Shown here: positions 1 to 23,938 of the stretch, in pieces
Layout of the letters: each line of letters begins with the position of its first letter
Numbering within the stretch: position 1 is the stretch's first letter
Assembly (NCBI RefSeq): GCF_016097555.1
Contig: NC_054702.1
Coordinates: forward strand, 66,173,478 to 66,237,477
Length of the DNA: 64,000 nt
DNA from: Gigantopelta aegis
Lineage: Eukaryota; Mollusca; Gastropoda; Neomphalida; Peltospiridae
Direction of reading: 5' to 3'
The notes under the pieces: generated by a model
What the model was told of the DNA's origin: nothing
The model's input: the letters and a program-made list of their open reading frames with translations, nothing else
Databases searched by the model: none
Program-made: the position numbers and the translations under genes

Positions 1-702
1 TCAGTACACCTGATTCCACCCTCTGTAACACCACATAACATTTGGAACTGTATTTATCCCCTTCCCCCCCCCCCCCCCCCCCGAACATTACATAATATTT
101 TATTGGCCCCCCTAACACAAATGTTATTGGTTAATTGTTTATTTGGATATAGATATATGCATGTTAACAATAGTTGCTTTAAGGTTCATGTTCATGTTGT
201 TGTTGGCAACTATTAACGTGCATACATGCCACAAAGGCTTCACGCACACCTGTCATGGGCTTAGTCTCTGGCCTTTGTTAGTGACTGAGTCTAGGAAAAG
301 GGGGGGGGGGATGAGTTTGAAGTGGGCAGAATTTTGAATAAGTATTTAGTTACGTCCAGCGACTACGCGGACCGACTAGTAGACACCGAAAATGGGCCGT
401 GTTCTGACTGGCTGAATTTCGATTCCTTCGGGTCTAACTAGAAAAAGCTATAGTCTACAGAGAATAACTGCACCTAACATCATGTCCGGACTAAGAATTT
501 AAACCCAAAAATAAGTTTGACTGCTCGACCGAAAAGGTTTTAAGGTGATTTGAGCAATTGAACGGGCGCCAAAGTAAAATGCGTTGGACTATTTATGAAA
601 AAAATAAACATACGAATTTTGAAGCTCGATCGAAAAATTTTAAAGTCCAACTAAGCCCAAAAAGGAGGTTACCTGTCCTAGTTAAGGTTGACGCAGCAGG
701 AC
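1..702. other. No gene seen; homopolymer runs
   Basis: I see no coding potential with recognisable similarity here. A C-run of about 18 lies near 65-82 and a G-run near 301-310. From about 350 to 700 the sequence is richer in CpG than the surroundings and runs into the GC-rich open frame at 703-1797, so it may be part of the same repeat unit. Confidence 0.4.
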
Positions 703-1797
703 TCATGGTGAGTTGATGGGCTGATCAGGGGAGAAGTTGGGGAGTCCTTCCATCAAAAACTGGTTGTTACGTTCAAGGGCTCCTGTGTAGATGTCCCGCA
801 GTACCATCTTTAAGATGCGATGAATGGTCGCGTTGGGCATCGTAGGCATCAGGAGTCCTTGTCTGTACAGCCCGTCCTGCTGCGATGTCACATAAAGTTG
901 GTTGGAGTGGTTGGCCTGCTGGAGCTGATACTTCCCTTGTCCAGTCGGAAGTTGGCGCCAGTGCTTGTCTGACCAGGGTCCCTTGAGTTGTTTGGCATCG
1001 GTGAAATCGCCAATGACCGCTCCTCTATACTTTGTTGGGAGTTTATCACATACGATAATCCAGTCGGGTTGGTCGGACTTCTTCGGTGAGGTAACCGATG
1101 ACGTCTTCCTCCTTTTGGATTCTCGCTGGATCTCCGCTGGTTTTTCAACAACAACAACCAGAGGTGGTGGTGGACTTTCCGGTGGGTCAATAGTGACCAC
1201 GTGTCCCGTGTCCATCGATGAAGGAACCTCAACAGGAGGAGCCTCCACTGTCAGTGGAGCTGACAGCTTTGGTCCCCCCTGGATGGTTCCTGGCGAGTGC
1301 TTCGGTCGAGTGGGTGGAGTCGGTGTAGCAGAATGAACCGCCCCTGGTGGTTTGGCCACCGGGTTTGGATCACCCTGCACCGTTCCGCATCTCGTCCTCC
1401 TCTTCGGGACAGGTGGAGCCGCCCCTGGCGGTTGAGCCGCCAAGTTAGGCTCCCCCTGTGTAGTCTTAGGTCGCCGCCTCCGTCTTCTACTGGTTGCGCG
1501 TCGCTTCGTCTCGCTGCCGTAATGTAGCGTCACAGTCGCTGAATCTCCATTGTGCTCAATTCTATACTTGGCCAAGGGCCCAAGCGAACGAAGCACAGCC
1601 CCTAGGGTAGGGGGGAGAGAAATCGCCACGTTCTCGGAACACAACCTCATCGTTCGAGAGAAATTCGTAGGTCCTCCATGTTCATGTGTATTTGTTTTGG
1701 TTTCAGAGTTGTGCAGTTTCTTGGAAAATGTCAGTCGCCCTCTGGTGGATTTGGTGGTATGTAGGCAGTCTCTTAATCTTATCTCTTTTCTATTCAA
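703..1797 (-). CDS. Uncharacterised 364-codon ORF, probable repeat-encoded protein
   Basis: This is one of the longest uninterrupted open frames in the window. I do not recognise a family. The likely functional start may be an internal Met (MRLCSENVAISLPP), about 49 residues in. It is followed by a short folded-looking segment (LGAVLRSLGPLAKYRIEHNG, ending TVTLHYG), an arginine-rich basic patch (RRRRRRPKTTQG), and three imperfect ~28-residue proline-rich repeats around the theme TxQGxPNxxAxPPGA. A Ser/Pro acidic linker and a C-terminal globular segment (from about residue 240: DQPDWIIVCDKLPTKYRGAV to FLMEGLPNFSPDQP) complete it. Base composition is clearly more GC-rich than the flanking AT-rich DNA, which points to a foreign or mobile origin. 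The pattern of a short hydrophobic fold followed by basic and proline-rich repeats resembles first-ORF products of molluscan retroelements, but this is a guess. It lies upstream of, and antisense to, the visible FNTB exons, probably inside an FNTB intron. Confidence 0.4.
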   Translation of the reverse strand: MNRKEIRLRDCLHTTKSTRGRLTFSKKLHNSETKTNTHEHGGPTNFSRTMRLCSENVAISLPPTLGAVLRSLGPLAKYRIEHNGDSATVTLHYGSETKRRATSRRRRRRPKTTQGEPNLAAQPPGAAPPVPKRRTRCGTVQGDPNPVAKPPGAVHSATPTPPTRPKHSPGTIQGGPKLSAPLTVEAPPVEVPSSMDTGHVVTIDPPESPPPPLVVVVEKPAEIQRESKRRKTSSVTSPKKSDQPDWIIVCDKLPTKYRGAVIGDFTDAKQLKGPWSDKHWRQLPTGQGKYQLQQANHSNQLYVTSQQDGLYRQGLLMPTMPNATIHRILKMVLRDIYTGALERNNQFLMEGLPNFSPDQPINSP

Positions 1798-2313
1798 GTG
1801 TGTAACATGTTAAGTAGTGTTTAATTATTTATAATTCACCACAGCACAATGGGAAATGACTTTCAACTTTTACCTTATTATATTACCATGGGATTAAATG
1901 CAGATTCCAGCTGTTGCTAAATCAGTGTTGATGGAGGGAGATATTTAAATTTTAATACAAAATGAATTCTAGTAATTTTCCTATCATATCAAGGCTCTGC
2001 TTAACAATCTTGATAAACGTCTTTAAAAAGTTATTCAACAATCACAATAATTATTAATAAGTGTATTGAATGGAATAATTTTATTTTTTTTCTTCTAAAT
2101 TTGCAGAAACTGAATAAATCAATAAATGTTAATTATGCTTTATTGTAATGACCATATCTAAAAACTTGATTATTATAATTTATTTTTATTTTAAAATAAT
2201 TTATGTATTTGCATGAACTTCAAATTTATTAGAGCATATAATTTGGTATAACAATAGATATATTTTTAGTTAGCTTAAGTGTATTTCTACTTCCAGTTGG
2301 ATTTTTATTTCAG

Positions 2314-15103
<12,790 letters not shown>

Positions 15104-15790
15104 AGTTTGTACCAGAGAAATGAGGAACAGTAGCATCATTATATACTTGCTAAAATGGCCAACTGTATCAAATATATAAAAACACTTAAGCAATTTTCTT
15201 TTTCTTTCTGGAATTGGTATTCATTAGAACTTAGGTATGATAAGCATAAAAGAAGAGTTTGAGCCAAATCAGAAATGTTTTTATAACAAATATTTGTGTT
15301 GTGATTTTTTTATATAAGTGAACTTATTAAGGAAAAAAATTCCCTACATCAAAATTTCAGTCATATTTAAAAAAATCTTCTTTGTTGTCAAATCTTAAAC
15401 AAAAATACCATAATGATTAACAATGCAACAAAGGAATATATCTATTTACTGATGATAAACTGTTTACCAACTGTGATCCCACCAAAATTCCAAATCATGA
15501 ATTCAGGAACATTATTCAGAGTGAGAGATTTTGTTCTGGATAGAGATTTGTGGAATTCCATCATGTAGTATATTATATGCCTATATTAAACTTGGTGTAT
15601 TATAAAATATCTGCCTTACATTACCGTACCTGTTGTAGTGGAAATACATCCACTTGCCCATTGACAACTATAAAAGCATTGCAGAACGTGTAGAATTGCT
15701 CTCTGGTGAACTGAACACCAGGCTGATACCATACTACTTAGTTATAGCAATAACATTTGTTAGATATTGTCAATAAACGTATATTATTGT
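15104..15790 (+). other. FNTB: FNTB 3' UTR
   Basis: AT-rich sequence follows the FNTB stop codon, with no further ORF and no recognised repeat. It ends near the poly(A) signal at 15772-15777. The exact cleavage site cannot be seen. Confidence 0.6.
15772..15777 (+). terminator. Candidate FNTB poly(A) signal AATAAA
   Basis: A canonical AATAAA lies about 670 bp after the FNTB stop, followed by a TG/T-rich stretch (ttattgtctgtgatgtc), the usual downstream element. It is the first canonical hexamer in that orientation that I see after the stop. Confidence 0.6.
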
Positions 15791-15837
15791 CTGTGATGTC
15801 TTCTTATATATTTTCGTGGACATAAATTTGATTGTAA

Positions 15838-15973
15838 TTGATATATAATTTTACTTTTAGCTGAATTCCCAGTTTCAAATGAAAAGCAATTTCGCATCAG
15901 TAGATCACTGATGCGAAATAGCTTTTTATTTAACCACTGGGAATTTAGCTAAAAGTAAAATTATATATCAAAG
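15838..15973. repeat. Near-perfect ~135-bp palindrome
   Basis: Arms ttgatatataattttac...ctgggaat are reverse complements; the centre is gcatcagt-agatc-actgatgc. The whole could fold into one hairpin. It starts about 60 bp after the FNTB poly(A) signal. It is most likely a palindromic MITE. Confidence 0.8.
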
Positions 15974-15979
15974 GCTGTT

Positions 15980-17060
15980 GAATGTACAGTTGTGTACATG
16001 GGGAAAAGTTGATCTAAAAATACCAATTACCCTTGATAAAGATGACTAGAAGTAAATCAAAGGCTTTGGAATATACAGTCCCATTCTAACTTGGCATTAA
16101 TATTGATTATACTCAACCAATAAAGTTGAGCAAATTGCCTAGAACTCTTTTATTTCTTTAATTGTTTTGGTTTGTGTTTATTCATTCCAACCAGTGGCTC
16201 ATTAAAGACTGTGGTATACTTGTACTATTCTGACTTTTTGATACAGATTACTTGGAGATGAAATTTTCCAGATTTTAAATCATCTGTACGGTAGTGTTTC
16301 GGAGTCTTCTGCAGTTTGTCAAAAAAATTATTTCATTCTCTGTCCCAATGTTTCGTTTGCATTTGGACCACCATTTTAGACTACTGTGCAAACCTATCCA
16401 TAGTGCTAATCACCAGGGTTCGTACACTTAAAAACCCCCACAACATTCATAACTTTTCTGGGATATTTAAAAAAAAAATGTCCAGGACATGAAATGTTCA
16501 ATCAAAGAATATTTTTATAGCAAATTGTCTGAATTTAGACAGGTTATGAGGACAACAAAAGTAAAGATGCCAAAAAAATTAACCACCAAATTTTTGGCCT
16601 AAATTTCCAGGACACCATAAAATAAAATGCTTTTTTAAGGGCATTCCAGGATTTCCAAGATGTGTAAGAACCCTGGACACTGTACATGGCCACCAATATT
16701 AAAATTCCCAGATTTTTCTTTTCTTAATCCACTTTTATCTCTTGTAACCCATGTTGGCAGCAAGTTCCCTTTTCTGTCCCTCGACCAAAGGTCGAAATAA
16801 CCACATATTGGACCCCAAATTGCCGTAACTTAACAGACAACTGAGATCTGCCTAGATCAGTGTTGCATACATTCACAGAAATAAATTTATATATTGGATG
16901 TTTTCTTATATCCCAGGTAGATGCACATTTTGGAGGGGGGGGGGGGGTATTTGGTAATAATTCTGTGTCTTCAAGGAAAGTGTAAATAAATAATCCATTG
17001 CCGATTATCTATAGTAAGAACTGCATCGTCATAAGGTTGATCTCATACACTGGGCATGAC
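15980..17060. other. Intergenic DNA, no gene seen
   Basis: No ORF with similarity is seen. There are a few short AT-rich stretches and a G-run (16935-16947). Around 16420-16680 the sequence 'agggttcgtacacttaaaaac...aagatgtgtaagaaccctgg' forms an imperfect inverted repeat (cagggttcgtaca / tgtaagaaccctg), a likely MITE. Confidence 0.5.
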
Positions 17061-17640
17061 ACTGCCCAGTGACAAAACTCTAGCCTGATGCGTGGATCGA
17101 TTCTGTTGGGCCCATTGGGCTATTTCTCATTCCAGCCAGTGGTATGTGCTATCCTGTCTGTAGGGTGGTATATAAAAAAGATCCCTCGTTGCTAATGGAA
17201 AAATACTGGCCTCTGTGGTGTCGTGCTTAAGCCAAGGCTGGTAGGTACTGGGTTCACAGTAAAGTACCAGCTCTTACACTGGTATGTGCTATCCTGTGTA
17301 GGGTAGTATATAAAAGATCCCTTGTTACTAATGGAAAAATACTGGCCTCTGTGGGTGTCGTGCTTAAGCCAAGGGTGGTAGGTACTGGGTTCGCAGCAAA
17401 GTACCAGCTCTCACACAACCCACGAACCCACTGTCCTGTAAAGACAGCCCAGATAGCAGACGTGTGTGCTCAGGACAGTGTGCTTGAACCTTCAGTGGAT
17501 AAAAGCACAAAAATAAGTTAAAATGGAAAAATGTTATAGCGTTTCCTCTCTAGGACAGCCTGTCAAAATTTCCAAATGTTTGACATACAATAGCTGACGG
17601 TTATTCATAAATCAATGTGCTCTAGTGGTGTTGTTACAAC
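17060..17640 (+). repeat. Rearranged SINE A/B composite with ~130-bp internal duplication
   Basis: A family A start (cccattgggctatttctc, gtatgtgctatcctgtctg, tataaaaaagatccct) runs into family B sequence (gcttaagccaag, ggtaggtactgggttc, gtaccagctctt). The block is then repeated once from 'ggtatgtgctatcctgtg'. After the second copy the B tail follows (cagcccagatagcag, gcttgaaccttcagtgg), and then the A tail (ccaaatgtttgacatac, gctctagtggtgttgtt). The duplicated unit is about 131 bp. Confidence 0.75.
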
Positions 17641-17789
17641 AAACTTTTAGCAAATTTCACATCCTCGATATCCCAAACATTAAGTGCAGCGTCAGAACAT
17701 CAAATCTGAACGCGGACTGGAATTAGCAGGAACAATTCCATGGACCATAATTAACAGTATCTGATATACAGAAGACTGAATGCATTCAC

Positions 17790-17920
17790 ACCTTGATGGA
17801 CCTGTTCTCCGACTGGGTTTCCCCATCTAAACCAGCGCCCCATGACCGATACATTTAAAGGCTGTGGTATGTATTGTCCTGTCTATAGGAAAGTGGACAT
17901 ATAAGATATCTTGTGGCTAT
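17790..17920 (+). repeat. Degenerate SINE family A fragment
   Basis: Recognisable from 'ccagcgccccatgaccgatacatttaaaggctgtggtatgtattgtcctgtct'-type sequence. Head and tail are not recognisable. Confidence 0.6.
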
Positions 17921-18089
17921 AGTAGTAGCCTTTATGGTGGTAGGTCCACTCTTTAAACCAAGTGTTGAACAACCATACGTTAAAGATGTCAACAGTCATA
18001 ATTTTAAACATTCCTTTGTTTATGGAGTTCTGCAAAATTAGTATTGCTACTACTTTAACCAGTTTAATAACCACAATGGTAAGCAGACC

Positions 18090-18210
18090 TGGGGCCTAAT
18101 TAACTAAACTCGCAATTTTGCGATCTCAGAGTGCAATGCTAAAAGACTTGCAGAGAGGATGCGTGGTTGTCTAGCAGAGCCTAAGAGAGCTCTGTGAATT
18201 GGGCCCCATG
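18090..18210. repeat. MITE with GGGGCCYAATT ends
   Basis: The left end ggggcctaattaactaaac and the right end ctgtgaattgggccccat are inverted repeats. The interior is palindromic (gcgatctcagagtgcaat / ctagcagagcctaagag). It resembles the second such element at 24188-24303. Confidence 0.65.
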
Positions 18211-19375
18211 CTGCTTTTAACAAAAATAACAAACACTTGGGATATAATATCACATGTAATCTACATAGATGTGGTATATTTACAGAAATATCGTTGATCA
18301 ATTGTGATCTCAAACATTACATTTTGATTGCAACTGGTTGACCATGAAGACAGTTATGAGGAATAAGTTAACAAAATGGTCACAAGTAATATTCTTTAAG
18401 TACACAAGGAAGAAATTGAAGCTAATGTTAATATAACATTGAGCAAGTTGGAGCCGAGGAGAGGTTTGATGTTCCAACTACCAAATATCTGAAATGACAA
18501 AAAAGTGAATACTGAGTACATTCACATGTACTTGCCTTTGTTAACAAAAAAGAAGAAAGAAAAAAAAAAGGTTAACTTAGTATAGAGCTCTTATTCAAGA
18601 GTTAGGAATATGAATTGCTTAGGATAATTACTTTTAAAAAAACCCCTGCATATGCTTCACTTAAAAATGCTTGTAAAATAGGATAAAGATTCATGTTGAC
18701 AAAGACAAACCTTAAGTATAGACTTTAAAAGTCCAACTTGCAGGTTTGACTCAAACTGCATGCTATATGTGTTTAAAGCACTGAACAGAATAGATTGTTA
18801 GGCAACCACTGGATTGCATTTTCTTGAGAAAAATCATGTTATGTAGTTTTATGCTTTATGGTCACAGTGATACTCTGGTCAGGATTAGAAAAACCAGGAC
18901 TCACCAGACAGAATAATGTTTGCACTTGTTCAAGCTGACACTAACAAACTGAAAGAGGGACAAGTATGGCATTAAAGAGAACTGAGTATTCACTCCAGGT
19001 CGTTTGATATGCCAGGCACAACAACTGACTTTGGTAACTGAATGTCATGGTCTTTAATTGTTTAAACATTTAAAAAGCAATCTGCCAAAACGAAATGTAA
19101 ATGTACACTTTAAAAAATATGTCGACTAAGAATGGAAATTGCACTTCTGATGACAAGCACAACAAGTATGAATAGTCCTTCAGTCAACTACTACTCATAA
19201 ACTGGGATTACTAAATGCCTGCAACAATGAGCCCAATAACAGCAACTCAAAACTGATGCCACATGGCATTAACAATATTAATTGTCTTTAAAATATCTTT
19301 CCAATAATGTCCCATTAAAACATTAGATGAAGAGAAAAACATCTTCACAGCAAAAATGTCAATTATAACTTGTTT

Positions 19376-19569
19376 CTGAAAAATACCTGGATAAAATGCA
19401 ATCAAAATTACAGTACAGCAGTCTTGATATACTTCTGAAATCTTCAGACCTGTGTTGGCAACTTACCAACCACTGAAAAAATACCTGGATAAAATGCAAT
19501 CAAAATTACAGTACAGCAGTCTTGATATACTTCTGAAATCTTCAGACCTGTGTTGGCAACTTACCAACC
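19376..19569. repeat. 97-bp tandem duplication
   Basis: Two adjacent copies of a unit running from ctgaaaaatacctgg to gcaacttaccaacca, essentially identical, so the duplication is recent. Confidence 0.95.
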
Positions 19570-21344
19570 ACTGAAAGACCTTGTTCTTAAAGCTGCAACC
19601 TCACAGCACCAACCACTATCATCAGGTACAGTTACTAATACAGATCACAAACACACTTAAAGTTTTAATAACTGTGTGTATTTTATGCTCAACACATATT
19701 ATTAACTGCCCTGATGTAACAGAAGTTAAATCACTATTTTTTATAATATATTGTTCAACTTTACATCCCATCTTTGGAGCTTCATAATGACCAAGTATAA
19801 TTTTTCTGTAAACATAGACCGTTGGTAACAACCAACATAAATGAAGAATGTTACATTGGGGTGTGTGGAGGGGCGGAGGGAAAACTCTTAAACCGGCTTC
19901 AAAAGGATGATTCTATTCTACGTGCTTAAATGTTGAAAACACACTTAAGATTGCAGCTTTAATTTTGTTTCTACAGGTGATATTTATACAACTGTTTTAT
20001 TTTTGAAACTTGTATCTGCATGCATATACATGCATATACCTTTGTTCACTATCACAGAAACACAAGTTTTGCATTTTGAGCCATTTAGTTGTCCATCCTT
20101 ACATCAAACAGTGGGTGATGATGATGATGGTTTTGACAGTAGTGCTGTCAGTTTAAGAGGTGCTCATAATAAGGGCGAATGAACCAATTCAACATCTATC
20201 AACTTTTTGTTTTGCATCTAATCAAAATCAACTGAGCACATTCAATCTTTTACATCTTAGTCAAGAAGCAGGGTCAACTTCAAACAAACATATTAAAGCA
20301 TTGTGATCATTTATACTCTTAACCTGCCTGCACCAAACATATTAAAGCACATTTTCTAACAAATGTTTCTCTCCTCATTTTTGTGCAAACTTTAAAAAAA
20401 AAAAAAAAAAGGATCAATTTACAACATCCACAATCTAAGTAAAAAATTAATTATTCAGAAAATAAGCTATTAGTACATCTCTCTATAGTTATACTAGTAA
20501 CCATACCACAAATATGCATATTAACCAAATTTCAAAAGTAATTCATAATCCACTTGTCTGAATAAAACAAATTTATTTCCAGATGTATTATTCTGCCCCA
20601 TATTTCAAAACAATATTCTAGACAAGTCAGTGGCCAGTTTAGATGGAAACTGTGTCTGCCCTATTGGTAACACTAACAAACATTTCAGTAATCCTTAGCA
20701 CTATGACCAGTTATTGTCATACAGTCTGACATTTGCCAACTTGATGGGTACAAAACAAAGCTGAATTTGGTAAAATATATAACACATTTACCAAATAACT
20801 ACTTTAAGGACCACATATTTAAAAAGCATTTTTGTTTCATTTTGGCTTTTAAAAAAAGAAGAAAATTGAGTGACCAAATTTAGCATAACAATTTAAAATA
20901 CATTTTAGCCCAATTGCTAAAACAGTTTTTGGTCCAGCTTAAAAAGTGGATGAAAACAGAACTACATGTTTTCACAAACATGTAAAACTTCAGTCAATGG
21001 AGCAAATGAAAAAAGAAAACAAAATAAAAAATAAAAATAAAAATAAAATGCCACTGCCCCTCAGTTGCAGACATTAAATAATAAATACAGAGATCACGGG
21101 TCACGTGGACGTTGCATAAAATGAAGTACACCGTACAAAATATACACAACATGGAAGGCAACAGCAGCAGTAGCCTCTTATCGTACACACCCCCAAGTCA
21201 CATCACAGATTTACAGTACACCATTTGTAGTTCAACAGTCACCAATGATTCAACATTGTATACTTTTACTATCAGAAACAATGGCAAGCTTACAATGGAA
21301 GTTTACATGGTTATGCATGGACCCAACTGCTCGTAGATGTATAA

Positions 21345-21733
21345 CAAGAGCCGAGCGGTATTGAAATTTGGCATCGATATTCATATTTTGGGGGGTAATT
21401 TACCTCAGTATCGGTACAGTATTCAGTATTGACACAATACCAACACCGATATCGAGTGGTAATTTCGGAATACTCGGCTTTAAATGCATGCCCGAGTTGA
21501 GGCTCACCTGCTAATTTCATCTAAATAAAATTAAATTCCATACACAAGGCTCTTGTCCAATTTATACCTAACCCATTTTGCATTTGTCAGATAAATTATT
21601 CGTGCTTTACCAAATGGAGGAAAACTTATTTCAATACCGAAATTTCATTATTTTAAAATTTGCTTGGTATGGTAAATTGGTATCGACATGATACCGATAC
21701 TGAACGGTACATATAGTATATCGCCCAGCTCTA
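21345..21733. repeat. MITE with AGAGC(T/C)GRGCG ends
   Basis: The left end agagccgagcggtattg and the right end tatatcgcccagctct form inverted repeats. The interior repeats gataccgatac / gtatcggtac-type motifs. The 'agagctgggcgatat' end is a familiar TE terminus. Confidence 0.65.
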
Positions 21734-23938
21734 TGTATAATATTGTGTGGCTGATGATGATAAAACAGTTTGTACGCACACATCTATGTGTATACATATG
21801 TATGTAGCAGCTCTTACGTGTCATGATCCTTAACAATATATCCATAATTACATGATTTGACCCATTTCACTTAATTGTTTGTTCTGACTTAAGTGGCACC
21901 GATTTAAACTAATTTTAACTAATGACTGGGTTTTACAAATAATTTTTCAAAATTGGGAGTGGGTGGAGTAACTTGCTAATTTAAATAACAAAACAAATTT
22001 CAAACAACCAAGTTTAAAATCCGTAAGAGGCTGTCACACAAGCATGCATTGTTGTACGTTTCCTAGTACGAAGGCAATTTAGAATGTTCAATAGGCAAAA
22101 CTGACAAACTTGGTTCGAAAACATTGTGTGTACATTAGACAGACACATCTGGCTTTATTGACTTACACCATGAACATGTAGAGACTTGAGTGTAACAAGT
22201 GCCTACTATAATATGAAACAATTTCTCTCGTATGACCATAAACCTATTCAGCATATGGGTGTTGGACATACTCTTTGCAAGCATGAATTTCACTCTATAG
22301 TAGTACTGATACCAGTTTCTTATGGAAGAAATGAAACAATTTATTGTATTACTCATATTACCAATGCAACTGGAACTATATGAAACAATGTTGTATGCTT
22401 TGTGTCAACAGTTTCAAGAAAACGACATGCAACAGTGTATGCTGATGTGACAGCCCCTTTAGACCATACGCTTCATTTCAAACTCGCTCAGCAAGTGAAT
22501 GCACATTTATGGACAAAATTCAGCAAATATTTCATATAAATATTAAACAAATAACTCTTTGTTCCAGATACAAATAATGTAGAGTTGGGAGCACTCACAT
22601 TAATTCTTTATGGTAAATATATTTAATGCATATAAAGTAAAATTATTTAATCTATGAGTAATGATGTTGATGCCGATGCATCATTAGTCATTAACTCTTA
22701 AATTCTAACAGTTAAAAGGGTAACATCACATTGGTCCAATATGCTTGGATGGAAAACAACACACAAGGAGATAGAAAAGGAAAGTGATCAACAAATAAAA
22801 AACATATTCTTTCAGCTTTCAGTTAGCAAGGGAATACTTGGTAATGAAGATACATTCACAAGGGTGCATCTTCAACGTTTTCCATGTATATACAGAATTC
22901 CAATCATTCAGGTAAATAGACAGCTTTACAAACCAAGACTACTATTCTGTAGTGAACTCTCAACAACATCTTGGTAGAGAACCACAAACTGATGTAGAAA
23001 CTGTGGTTATTGGGTATGGACAAGGAGACCAATTGGCATACTTCCATCAGAAAACTGTCAAGCATGCCTGTCCACTAGTCCTCGGTTCCGGCTAGTGAAT
23101 GTTTGGTCTGGGCTAGTGGAAATGATCCACTCTATTACTATAATACATAAGACACTAGCCAAAGCTTCTGTGAGGACTAGTGACTTTCTCAAACATTTGT
23201 CAAACACAGCGTGGGCACAAACTGTGGCTTCTCAAAAGAGTTCTACCCACAACAGGGAGTTGTTACTTCATGGCATATTAAGACTCAGTGATTTCACTGG
23301 CAACATCAGTGGTCTGTACTCTTAAGCAAAGATGGCTGCCTGCACCAACAAAAAAACCCAAACCTCTTTGGTAAAACAATTATCTATTTATGCAAATATC
23401 ACCGGTATGACAGGACATTCCAGAAATAGGCGATCGTTTGTTTTCACCTGTTTGCAGTATTGATTTACTATCAACCGTCAAGACATAAGACCATTAGATA
23501 ATAATATCACTTGCTGGATGTAATCAGCATTTCAAATCCATTGTCCCAAACAGGGTTGTTTAATTGCCAGACTATTAGGCTATTTCTACCATATCACAGA
23601 TGGGATCTTAGTAATGAGCAGTAGTCTTGGCATGTAATAGCAGCTAGTGGGAGTGATTATTACGTATCTCCTCACACACACACACACTCACTTTCTTTTA
23701 CTCAAGTTAACATACTTATGCTAATTTTCCACTCTCTCACACACAGTTTCAAATGTTCAGGGCTTGCACAGTACTTGTTAAATCTTCCAACTTCTAGGAT
23801 TAATTAACAGACGAATGATGCCCTAAAACATCTCAACCTTGCCCCCAAACGAGGGCTCGTAATAGATGATGAAAGTGACAGAAACATACTACAATGTTAT
23901 ATACGTTTGTGCTGCCTCAGATGAAGGCTCGACAACTC

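Larger units (their letters stand above)
18300..23938 (-). other. MAX: Probable long MAX 3' UTR / 3' flank, repeat-poor
   Basis: This 5.6-kb stretch downstream of the MAX stop has no recognised SINE and few other repeats, unlike nearly every other interval here. That is compatible with purifying selection on a long 3' UTR. Many tttatt motifs (AATAAA on the minus strand) occur, so the 3' end cannot be placed. It contains a 97-bp tandem duplication (19376-19569), a MITE (21345-21733) and a repeat near 23066-23180. No protein-coding frame with similarity was found. Confidence 0.35.
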
